From assembly GCA_934133115.1 (NCBI GenBank), contig CAKPAV010000033.1, positions 1 through 10,746 of the forward strand: a DNA stretch of 10,746 nt, in the 5' to 3' direction. This document shows positions 1 through 5,787 of the stretch, piece by piece (the first letter of the stretch is position 1; each line of letters opens with the position of its first letter). The notes beneath the pieces were generated by a model. That model made no database searches. It was not told the origin of the DNA and saw nothing but the letters and a program-made list of their open reading frames with translations. Source of the DNA: an uncultured Bacilli bacterium. Lineage in GTDB: Bacteria; Bacillota_I; Bacilli_A; RFN20; CAG-826. The position numbers and the translations under genes were made by a program.

Positions 1-44
1 TTTATTTCGTGGTCTTCTGTAGTAACAGTAATTTTATATTTGTA

Positions 45-911
45 TTATATATCTGGTCTATCATCTACATAAATAAAACCAGAATCAGCAAATTCCCTAA
101 CACCAAAATCTGTACCATTATATTTGATAGTACATAAATACCGCCCGACACCGTTAGGCTTTTCAATAAACGCTTTATTGTCATTCAAATAAACACATTC
201 GCTTGAATAAGATACGTAAGAGTTTTTAGCAAAAGCCTTATTAAAACCACTTTCTTTTTGTGCTATACTTGCGCTATCAATAAAGCCTTGCTCTAAAATA
301 TACCCGTGTCCACGCAAAAACTTAGTATCATCGCGGAGTCTGTTAGAAATTCCAAGCTCGACATAATAAGGATTTATAAGACTAACAGGGTTACTTAGCA
401 TATAAACAGGGACATATCTAACTTGTTCCCCTTGTCCTCTTGCTACAGAGGTATGAATTGAAATGAATTTCTTAATTTCGTCATTACAATAATGGTTAGT
501 CTCTGATTGAAACTCATCAAAAATCATTCTATTTACATCACTAAAAAGATGTGAATATTTTTTTAGCTGGTCGGCACTGTTAAGTGATAAAGCATAACCG
601 CATGATTCGCCGTCTAAAAATAATTCATGAAATATACCAGATGCTTTTCGTTTGCTTTCCATTATACTACCAGGAAAGAATAATGTGCTTAAATCTTTAA
701 AAAATTTATCAGCGCAATCGTCTAATTCATAATTATATCTATATAAAAGTGCAAACTTTCCTTGCCCTTTTTTAAACTTATTCACGCACAACCTGCCAAA
801 ATAGGTTGTCTTTCCACCAGTTCTATTTGTAGTAACCATTAATATTTCTGGTTGTCTACCGTCTAAATCAGTAAGGGAAAGAAGTTTAGTTCCATCATAA
901 TAAGCACACAT
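45..911 (-). CDS. phi29 gp16-like DNA packaging (encapsidation) ATPase
   Basis: Predicted ring ATPase that pumps phage DNA into the prohead through the portal. Counting from the chosen ATG (288 aa), a P-loop TNRTGGKT lies at about 28-35 (T in place of the usual first A/G), and a Walker B RMIFDE at about 128-133 gives the D-E pair. ARGQG (about 157-161) may supply an arginine finger, and YMLSNP (about 170-175) resembles the motif after Walker B in terminase-type ATPases. The frame opens further upstream to a TTG at 986, but that codon has no Shine-Dalgarno and lies upstream of the predicted transcription start (about 959). The ATG at 911 is preceded by AAGGA with 10-nt spacing, so I use it. 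The gene is divergent from the late operon, unlike phi29 gene 16. phi29-type packaging also needs a small pRNA, which I do not see here. Family call is firm; exact start is likely. Confidence 0.9.
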   Translation of the reverse strand: MCAYYDGTKLLSLTDLDGRQPEILMVTTNRTGGKTTYFGRLCVNKFKKGQGKFALLYRYNYELDDCADKFFKDLSTLFFPGSIMESKRKASGIFHELFLDGESCGYALSLNSADQLKKYSHLFSDVNRMIFDEFQSETNHYCNDEIKKFISIHTSVARGQGEQVRYVPVYMLSNPVSLINPYYVELGISNRLRDDTKFLRGHGYILEQGFIDSASIAQKESGFNKAFAKNSYVSYSSECVYLNDNKAFIEKPNGVGRYLCTIKYNGTDFGVREFADSGFIYVDDRPDI

Positions 912-965
912 AAAATCCACATCCTTGTAATAATTTGTAATACTTTTGAAATATTTCTTAAAATA

Positions 966-994
966 ATTGTAACATACTATTGACAAAAAGTCAA
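966..994 (-). promoter_or_regulatory. Leftward promoter for the packaging ATPase
   Basis: On the minus strand, TTGACT (994-989) is followed by 17 nt and then TACAAT (971-966), preceded by TGT to make an extended -10 (TGnTACAAT). The start would be near 959, giving a leader of about 48 nt to the ATG at 911. It interleaves with the rightward promoter: its -35 lies inside the other promoter's spacer. Assigned from sequence only. Confidence 0.65.
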
Positions 995-1040
995 TAATGT
1001 GTTACATTAAATGTAACAAAAAGTTAATAATTTTGTAACA
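968..1040. promoter_or_regulatory. Candidate operator: four TGTAACA heptamers
   Basis: TGTAACA occurs at 968-974, 1012-1018 and 1034-1040, and as its reverse complement TGTTACA at 1000-1006. The first and the inverted copy form the extended -10 boxes of the two divergent promoters. The other two fall at and just after the rightward start site. Centre-to-centre spacings of 32, 12 and 22 bp are close to whole helical turns, as expected for a protein binding one face. A second, diverged copy of the promoter core, ACAAAAAGTyAATAAT, repeats at 983-998 and 1016-1031 (33 bp apart). A phage early/late switch protein, in the role phi29 p4 plays, is a plausible binder; this is inference. Confidence 0.45.
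980..1008 (+). promoter_or_regulatory. Rightward late-operon promoter
   Basis: A consensus -35 TTGACA (980-985), a 17-nt spacer and TACATT (1003-1008), preceded by TGT for an extended -10. Transcription would start near 1015 and read into the holin and the whole late operon. It is the only good promoter I see ahead of the rightward genes. It shares a palindrome with the leftward promoter, so both are unlikely to be bound by polymerase together. Confidence 0.65.
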
Positions 1041-1073
1041 TTTATAGCTTATTTAATTAAAGGAGGTGTAACC

Positions 1074-1292
1074 ATGGATTGGCTAAACGCCGTTAAAGAT
1101 GTGGGTTTTAATATTGTTTGTCTTATGGCAATGGCATATTATATCTATATCACAGACGAAAAAAATCGAAAAGAACGAATCGAAGAATCACAGAGACATC
1201 AAGAAGAAACAAAGTCTTTACAAGAAGCAATCAATAACAATACAATAGTAATGAATAAATTACTTGACAGAATGGAGAGTGATAAGTGTTGA
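1074..1292 (+). CDS. Small holin, BhlA/UviB-like
   Basis: A 72-aa protein with a short N-terminal amphipathic stretch, one hydrophobic membrane span at about 12-27, then a highly charged, coiled-coil-prone tail rich in E, K, R and Q. This matches the plan of BhlA/UviB holin-like proteins of Gram-positive phages, which oligomerise in the membrane and release or activate the endolysin. The start is secure: AAAGGAGGTG ends a few bases before the ATG. It is the first gene of the late operon, about 60 nt after the predicted transcription start, and its last 7 nt overlap the next gene, which with the lysozyme forms the lysis block. Holin by shape and position; a phi29 gp14 counterpart in role rather than clear sequence match. 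Confidence 0.7.
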   Translation: MDWLNAVKDVGFNIVCLMAMAYYIYITDEKNRKERIEESQRHQEETKSLQEAINNNTIVMNKLLDRMESDKC

Positions 1293-1474
1293 GTTTAGAA
1301 ACAGTTATTGTTAAATTACCAGCTGCAATTTCTGGCGCGATTTTAGTCATTGGAGGAATGTATGGTAATGGCGAAGAAAGAAAAACAGTACTTAAAAAAG
1401 ACGGTTTCAATCCAGAAGAGGTACAAAAAGCCGTAAACGATTTACTTCCTATTATTAACAAATACAAGGAGTGA
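1286..1474 (+). CDS. Hydrophobic segment plus Cpl-7-type (CW_7) wall-binding domain, no catalytic domain
   Basis: A 62-aa protein. Residues about 7-26 are hydrophobic and could span the membrane, although K10 and P12 interrupt the run. From about 20 to 53 it fits the CW_7/Cpl-7 repeat closely: a hydrophobic helix, then YGNGEERK, a central L, a G-F/Y turn, and EVQKAVNDLL. Cpl-7 repeats normally sit at the C-terminus of phage lysozymes and bind peptidoglycan; here the repeat is its own gene directly before a lysozyme that lacks one. The start is GTG at 1286 with GGAG 8 nt upstream, overlapping the holin stop by 7 nt; a TTG follows at once. Possible roles are a separately made binding subunit for the lysozyme, a membrane-to-wall tether, or a second holin-like factor. 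Domain call is good, role inferred. Confidence 0.7.
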   Translation: MLSLETVIVKLPAAISGAILVIGGMYGNGEERKTVLKKDGFNPEEVQKAVNDLLPIINKYKE

Positions 1475-1480
1475 TTATAA

Positions 1481-2116
1481 ATGAGTTGGTACGCAAAAGC
1501 TAAAGGTGCTTATGCTGAAACTTCCGAAGAAGCGTATCAAAATGCGCTTGAGGCATATTCTTTATTATCGTCACGTGGGTGGACTTTACATGCGTTTTGT
1601 GGTATGTGGGGAAATGTAGGGCATGAGGGTGGTTACAATCCTTGGAGGTGGCAAGGAGACAAAGTTCAGCCTACTACAAATTCTCCATGGCATAATATCG
1701 GATACGGTTTTACACAGTTTACACCAGGCGGAAAGTATATTAATGATACACGTGCAAAAGTGATGCAAGGTTATGCACCTAATTTTTCTAACAAAACTGG
1801 AAATGCTAGTGATGGATACGCTCAAATGCTTTTTGTTGATGGATACGCAGACTATTATCCTACTACAAAATTTCCACTATCATACGGTGAATATAAAGTA
1901 AGTACGCAGCCCGTAGCTACAATGGTAGAAATATGGATGAGAAACTATGAAAGACCGGGAAGTTATAGCACGTTACCTGTTAGACAGAAAAGCGGCGAAT
2001 ACTGGTATCAGAAGTTAAGTGGTGTTGAACCAGAACCACCTACACCACCAGGACCAGCACCGCACACATCAACTAGAATGCCTTTATTATTTTATTTGAG
2101 ACGAAGATATACGTAA
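1481..2116 (+). CDS. Endolysin / phage lysozyme (PF18013-like)
   Basis: A 211-aa muralytic enzyme expected to cut the glycan backbone of peptidoglycan. Residues about 15-180 look like the phage tail lysozyme family (also the N-terminal half of phi29 gp13): GMWGNVGHEGGYNPWRW at 41-57 carries the likely catalytic Glu49, and GYGFTQFTPGGKY near 85 matches the glycine/aromatic segment of the active-site cleft. A Pro-rich linker (about 183-194) leads to a short tail, MPLLFYLRRRYT (200-211), hydrophobic then basic. There is no signal peptide and no wall-binding domain. The ribosome site AAGGAG (1466-1471) overlaps the end of the previous gene, so the two are probably coupled. Position after a holin favours lysis; a virion-associated lysozyme like gp13 remains possible because no other gp13 equivalent is present. 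Confidence 0.8.
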   Translation: MSWYAKAKGAYAETSEEAYQNALEAYSLLSSRGWTLHAFCGMWGNVGHEGGYNPWRWQGDKVQPTTNSPWHNIGYGFTQFTPGGKYINDTRAKVMQGYAPNFSNKTGNASDGYAQMLFVDGYADYYPTTKFPLSYGEYKVSTQPVATMVEIWMRNYERPGSYSTLPVRQKSGEYWYQKLSGVEPEPPTPPGPAPHTSTRMPLLFYLRRRYT

Positions 2117-2133
2117 GAAAGGAAGTGATTATA

Positions 2134-2283
2134 ATGCCTTTTAAAGATGGCTTATATCAGCATGAAACAGGATTCACAGTATTGATTAAGGACGAAACGG
2201 TAATGTTAAGTCCTAATCATCCGTTATCAATGAGACTGTCAGAATTGTTTGATTCTAAGAAATGGAGAATTGTAAATGAATAG
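2134..2283 (+). CDS. Hypothetical 49-aa protein
   Basis: Starts MPFKDGLYQHETG and ends SKKWRIVNE. It is soluble in character, mixed charged and hydrophobic, with no membrane span or motif I recognise. The start has a clear GGAAG Shine-Dalgarno. The stretch GTGATTATAA(T) before the ATG is almost identical to that before the lysozyme start. Its stop overlaps the start of the next tiny gene (ATGAATAG). Tight packing and good initiation signals argue that it is translated. Function unknown. Confidence 0.65.
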   Translation: MPFKDGLYQHETGFTVLIKDETVMLSPNHPLSMRLSELFDSKKWRIVNE

Positions 2284-2347
2284 ACCTATAACATATCAAA
2301 TAACAAGTGTAAAGGTGGGGGATAAAATTCCCATTTATGGTGCTTAG
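2276..2347 (+). CDS. Hypothetical 23-aa peptide, translationally coupled
   Basis: Begins MNRPITYQITSVKVG and ends IPIYGA. It has GGAG 8 nt before its ATG, overlaps the preceding gene by 8 nt (ATGAATAG), and stops one base before the ATG of the DUF3310 gene (TAGTATG). It may be a functional micropeptide or serve mainly to hand ribosomes to the next gene, which has only a weak ribosome site of its own. A run of G (2311-2321) with a small stem, GGGGA/TTCCC, lies near its end. No homology claimed. Confidence 0.5.
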   Translation: MNRPITYQITSVKVGDKIPIYGA

Positions 2348-2348
2348 T

Positions 2349-2582
2349 ATGAACAATCCATCTTATTACAAAAATCATGAGTTTGAATGTTGGGAAGAAA
2401 TGTGTTTAGTATTCGGAACAGAAGCGGTAAAAATTTTCTGCAAATTGAATGTATGGAAATACCGATATAGAAGTGGAAATAAACCGAATACCAATGACGC
2501 AGAGAAAGCAGACACCTATTTAAAGCACTTACAATATCTTGAAAGAAAGGAGTTGAGCTACAATGGCAATAGTGAAACGTGA
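2349..2582 (+). CDS. DUF3310 family protein (T7 gp1.7-like)
   Basis: A 77-aa protein fitting DUF3310: NPSYYKNHEFECWEEM at the N-terminus (family P-x-H/Y-Y then an E-helix), a central IFCKLNVWKYRYRSGNK (family gNviKYi-R-g-K), and a C-terminal KADTYLKHLQYLE helix (family KA-x-x-Y-L). Members are common in phages, often fused or adjacent to nucleotide metabolism genes; T7 gp1.7 is a nucleotide kinase. Whether this small copy is an enzyme cannot be seen. The ATG at 2349 follows the upstream stop by one base; a further in-frame ATG at 2337 lacks any ribosome site at normal distance. The gene overlaps the scaffold gene by 20 nt, so it is made with late proteins, which is an odd place for a nucleotide-metabolism function. 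Confidence 0.7.
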   Translation: MNNPSYYKNHEFECWEEMCLVFGTEAVKIFCKLNVWKYRYRSGNKPNTNDAEKADTYLKHLQYLERKELSYNGNSET

Positions 2583-2859
2583 TGATTTAATTCGCCGTTT
2601 ATTAGAACGATTTGACGATAGCACATCAGACGAAGTTATCCAGCTTACCGAAGATTTAACAGACACGTTAGATGACTATGATAATCGTGTTAATAAAGCA
2701 GAAGATTGGAAAACACGATACGAAGAAAATGACGCTGAATGGAGAAAGAGGTACAAAGAAAGATTTTTGAATACTTCTGATTCTGATGATAACAATGATA
2801 ATCAAGACTCTAACGAGGATGATTATAAAAACGTAACATTTAATGACTTATTTGATTAA
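2563..2859 (+). CDS. Scaffolding protein, phi29 gp7-like
   Basis: A 98-aa, highly charged protein, the same length as phi29 gp7. The N-terminal half is helical and acidic/basic. Residues about 38-68 look like a coiled coil ending in WRKRYKERF. Then comes a D/N/S-rich acidic linker (about 70-86) and a C-terminal short hydrophobic motif, VTFNDLFD. gp7-type scaffolds dimerise through helices, guide capsid assembly, and leave when DNA enters. Position directly before the capsid gene supports the call. The ATG has AAGGAG upstream at 10-nt spacing, inside the previous gene. Sequence identity to gp7 is low; the call rests on size, shape, C-terminal motif and order. Confidence 0.8.
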   Translation: MAIVKRDDLIRRLLERFDDSTSDEVIQLTEDLTDTLDDYDNRVNKAEDWKTRYEENDAEWRKRYKERFLNTSDSDDNNDNQDSNEDDYKNVTFNDLFD

Positions 2860-2877
2860 GAAAGAGAGGAAATAAAA

Positions 2878-4236
2878 ATGCCTACTAAACCACAGGTTAA
2901 AACATTATCTGGTAGCAGCGTTGATATTTTAAACGCTATTCGAAACAGTGCAACGCAGAATTATAAAGACTACGTTCCGGCAGCAACGAAAGATGCCCAG
3001 TCTATTAAAGAGATTGGTGCAATCATTATGGACTATCCAGCTTTACAGAATGAATTTATTTCGGCACTGGTAAACAGAATTGGTAGAGTCTTAATTACTT
3101 CTAAAATGTATACAAATCCGATTGAAATGTTTAAAAAAGGTATGCTTGAGTTTGGCGAAACCGTGGAGGAAATCTTCGTAAACCTTGCAAAACCTTTCCA
3201 GTTCGACCCGGCAGTTGCAGAATCAGAAGTATTTAAACGTGAAATTCCAGATGTAAGAAGTGCTTTTCATGTTATGAATTATCAGAAGTTTTACAAAGCT
3301 ACTATTTCTGATAGGGAACTTAAACAGGCTTTCTTGTCTTGGGATGGTGTTTCAAATCTGATTGCTAAAATCGTTGATGCTATGTACACTGGTGCAAACT
3401 ACGATGAGTTTTTAACTATGAAGTATTTGCTTGCTAGACACATCCTTGACGGGCATATGACTGTTAAAGAGGTTGCAGAAGTAAACACAGCTAACATGAA
3501 AACTATCACGGCTGATATTAAAGGTGTGTCTAACAAAATGACTTTCATGAGTCCGAATTATAACGTGGCTGGTGTACAGACTTTTGCATTAAAAGATAAC
3601 CAGTATTTGGTTATGAATGCACAGTTTGACGCTACCATGGACGTTGAAGTTCTTGCAAGTGCATTTAATATGGATAAAGCGGAATTTATGGGTCACAGAG
3701 TTATGATTGATGGATTTGGTAATCTTGATATTGATAGGCTGAACGTTCTGTTTGCTGATGACCCGAACTATACAGAAATCAGCACTGATGACCTTAACGC
3801 TCTTAACTCTATTCCAGCTGTTATTATTGATGGCGACTGGTTCATGGTATTTGATAACTTACAGGAGTTTACAGAACAGTTTAATGGACAGGGACTTTAC
3901 TGGAATTATTGGTATCATGTTTGGAAAACATTCTCAGTTAGTCCATTCGCTAATACCACACTGTTCGTATCTGGTCAGCCTACAGTCACAAAAGTTACGG
4001 TAAATCCGAGTGCCGCGAATGCTACAAAGGGTCAGACTTTACAGTTATCAGCTACAGTTGAGACTTCCAATTTTGCACCACAGACAGTTAATTGGACTTC
4101 TGATAGTGAAAATGCTACTGTAGACATTAGAGGAAAAGTTACTTTAAGTGATAGCGCGACAGGAACTATTCACATTACAGCAACTTCTACGTTTGATAAT
4201 ACTAAATCGGCACAGTGTACTATCACAGTAGCCTAG
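2878..4236 (+). CDS. Major capsid protein with C-terminal Ig-like (BIG2) domain, phi29 gp8-like
   Basis: A 452-aa protein, close to the 448 aa of phi29 gp8. Residues 1 to about 365 should form the HK97-type capsid fold. From about 370 to the end is a bacterial Ig-like group 2 domain: VTKVTVNPSAANATKGQ opens it, WTSDSENATVD is the core, and the final strand is CTITVA. In gp8 this domain lies on the outer capsid surface and may touch host or neighbouring subunits. The ribosome site is a G/A-rich GAGAGGA close to the start. Codon choice is strongly biased: all 18 glutamines are CAG, whereas the next gene uses mostly CAA, consistent with very high expression. No head-fibre gene follows; instead there is an RNA hairpin. 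Confidence 0.93.
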   Translation: MPTKPQVKTLSGSSVDILNAIRNSATQNYKDYVPAATKDAQSIKEIGAIIMDYPALQNEFISALVNRIGRVLITSKMYTNPIEMFKKGMLEFGETVEEIFVNLAKPFQFDPAVAESEVFKREIPDVRSAFHVMNYQKFYKATISDRELKQAFLSWDGVSNLIAKIVDAMYTGANYDEFLTMKYLLARHILDGHMTVKEVAEVNTANMKTITADIKGVSNKMTFMSPNYNVAGVQTFALKDNQYLVMNAQFDATMDVEVLASAFNMDKAEFMGHRVMIDGFGNLDIDRLNVLFADDPNYTEISTDDLNALNSIPAVIIDGDWFMVFDNLQEFTEQFNGQGLYWNYWYHVWKTFSVSPFANTTLFVSGQPTVTKVTVNPSAANATKGQTLQLSATVETSNFAPQTVNWTSDSENATVDIRGKVTLSDSATGTIHITATSTFDNTKSAQCTITVA

Positions 4237-4242
4237 TGTTTA

Positions 4243-4283
4243 AGAGGGGAAGCTAATTCCCCTCTATAAAAATAAAGAGGTGG
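4243..4283 (+). promoter_or_regulatory. Intercistronic hairpin with an alternative fold over the tail-knob ribosome site
   Basis: AGAGGGGAA (4243-4251) and TTCCCCTCT (4257-4265) form a perfect 9-bp stem with a 5-nt loop, GCTAA. No T-run follows, so it is not a normal intrinsic terminator. The same right arm CCCCTCT (4259-4265) can instead pair with the tail-knob ribosome site AGAGGtGG (4276-4283), giving 7 bp with one bulged base. The two folds exclude each other. This may lower tail-knob output relative to capsid, or protect or process the mRNA. Pairing is seen directly; the regulatory role is inference. Confidence 0.5.
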
Positions 4284-4287
4284 TAAA

Positions 4288-5787
4288 ATGTATATCGCAC
4301 CTAACACGGTTGCAAGAGTCTTAAAAAATGTTAGATTAGATAATACTTGTTCTGACACAATCTATTTTGATTCAAAGGAAAAGCAAGCCGCTTATTTTGC
4401 AAGTAAAACAAAATACACGTTTACTAACATGACGTACCAACGAAAAGAACGTAGATTAGTAGTTAAACAAGTTGCTGATAATATGTATGATTGCAATTAT
4501 TTAATGTTCCAAAATAGTGCTTATGGTAATAAGTGGTTTTATGCGTTTATTACTGATGTTGAATGGATAAATAATGAAACAACCGCTATTTATTTTGAAA
4601 TTGATGATATTCAGACTTGGTTTTTTGATTTTTATTTAGACACTAGTTTTGTTGAAAGAGAACACAGTGCTACAGATACTGTGGGGGATAACCTTATTGA
4701 AGATAATCTTGACACGGGGGAATATGTACATGATGATTTTATAGAGTCATTTGTGGGTTCGAAATATAATTATGTAGTTGCTTCTACCGTTGATAAAGAT
4801 TATGACCCTAACACAGGAGGTATTTATTCTGGTATTTATAGTGGTATAGAATTAAACGTATTCGAAAGTGCTTCTGGGGCTTCCACTTATTTAGCTAATT
4901 TACCAGACACACTAGCGGATTCAGTAATTGCTTTATATATGATGCCAGAAGCATTTACAAACACAAAAAATACTACTACACCTAAAACATATAACGCTTC
5001 TGTTGATAAAAAAGTTGCAAATGTTTGGAAAACGTATACACCGCATAACAATAAAATTTATACATTTCCATATAATTTTTTATATGTCACTAACCTTGAC
5101 GGTGTAGGTGTTAGCTTCCCTTATGAATATTTTTCTTCTGAAAAGTGCACTTTTCAAATTAGTGGGGATATGAGTTGCAACCCACAGGTTGTTATGTTTC
5201 CGTTAAATTATAAGGGAATTGAAAAAAATTATAATGAAAAAATAGCACTGGAAAACTTCCCTATATGCGCTTATTCGGTTGACACTTATAAAGCGTGGTT
5301 AGCACAAGTAGCGGTGCCTACACTAGGTCAAGCTGGAATGACTGCAACAGTTCAAGCTACTACTGGAAATGAAGCTGGTGCAGGTGTGACAATGTTATCA
5401 ACGATTGCAAACGTGCTAGTTCAAAATGGTGCTCGAAAACGAGACCCGTATACAGCAAAGGGTCATGCTGGAAACGGTGCAAGTGTGGCGCTAGGTATTA
5501 AGAATTTTTATTATAGCCATACGCATATTCGTGAAGAGTTTGCTAGAATCATCGATTCATTCTGGGACAAGTTTGGTTATCCAGTTAAGCGTATGAAAAT
5601 CCCTAGCACACATAACAGACCACATTGGAATTATGTTAAGACTGTAGGGTGTGACGCACATGGAAGTATTCCTGCAAGTGCGATGAAACATATTAAAGCA
5701 ATTCATGATGCTGGTGTTACTTACTGGATGAATGGCGATGAAATTGGTAACTATTTATTGGATAACAGATTGAAAGGAAGTTCTTAA
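4288..5787 (+). CDS. Tail knob protein, phi29 gp9-like
   Basis: A 499-aa protein that should form the hexameric distal tail tube through which DNA leaves. Family signatures are visible: MFQNSAYGNKWFYAF (about 73-87), FEIDDIQTWFFDF (about 103-115) and FVEREH (about 121-126) match the gp9 N-terminal tube; GYPVKRMKIP with WNYVKT and IPASAMKHIKA match its C-terminal end. Between them, about 338-405, is a Gly/Ala/Val/Thr-rich, weakly polar stretch where gp9 has the long loops that plug the tube and form a membrane pore. The protein is about 100 residues shorter than phi29 gp9. AAGAGGTGG precedes the ATG; its stop overlaps the portal start by one base (TAATG). Confidence 0.93.
   Translation: MYIAPNTVARVLKNVRLDNTCSDTIYFDSKEKQAAYFASKTKYTFTNMTYQRKERRLVVKQVADNMYDCNYLMFQNSAYGNKWFYAFITDVEWINNETTAIYFEIDDIQTWFFDFYLDTSFVEREHSATDTVGDNLIEDNLDTGEYVHDDFIESFVGSKYNYVVASTVDKDYDPNTGGIYSGIYSGIELNVFESASGASTYLANLPDTLADSVIALYMMPEAFTNTKNTTTPKTYNASVDKKVANVWKTYTPHNNKIYTFPYNFLYVTNLDGVGVSFPYEYFSSEKCTFQISGDMSCNPQVVMFPLNYKGIEKNYNEKIALENFPICAYSVDTYKAWLAQVAVPTLGQAGMTATVQATTGNEAGAGVTMLSTIANVLVQNGARKRDPYTAKGHAGNGASVALGIKNFYYSHTHIREEFARIIDSFWDKFGYPVKRMKIPSTHNRPHWNYVKTVGCDAHGSIPASAMKHIKAIHDAGVTYWMNGDEIGNYLLDNRLKGSS

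Noticed and set aside
1..44. The frame of the packaging ATPase stays open past its TAA for 14 codons (YKYKITVTTEDHEI) to the window edge, raising stop readthrough or recoding.
   Set aside because: Fourteen open codons can occur by chance, there is no usable start codon, and TAA, TAG and TGA all end other genes here in normal positions. Most likely leader or part of the next leftward gene.
1231..1467. Minus-strand open frame of 78 codons opposite the Cpl-7 gene.
   Set aside because: Covered by two well-supported plus-strand genes; no ribosome site and no recognisable protein.
2311..2340. AAAGGTGGGGG as the ribosome site of the DUF3310 gene with start at 2337.
   Set aside because: The spacing is 15 nt, too long unless the small GGGGA/TTCCC stem shortens it; the ATG at 2349, coupled to the upstream stop, is simpler.
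4243..4265. Hairpin after the capsid gene as an intrinsic terminator.
   Set aside because: No T-run follows on either strand, and the downstream virion genes have no other promoter, so full termination here is unlikely.
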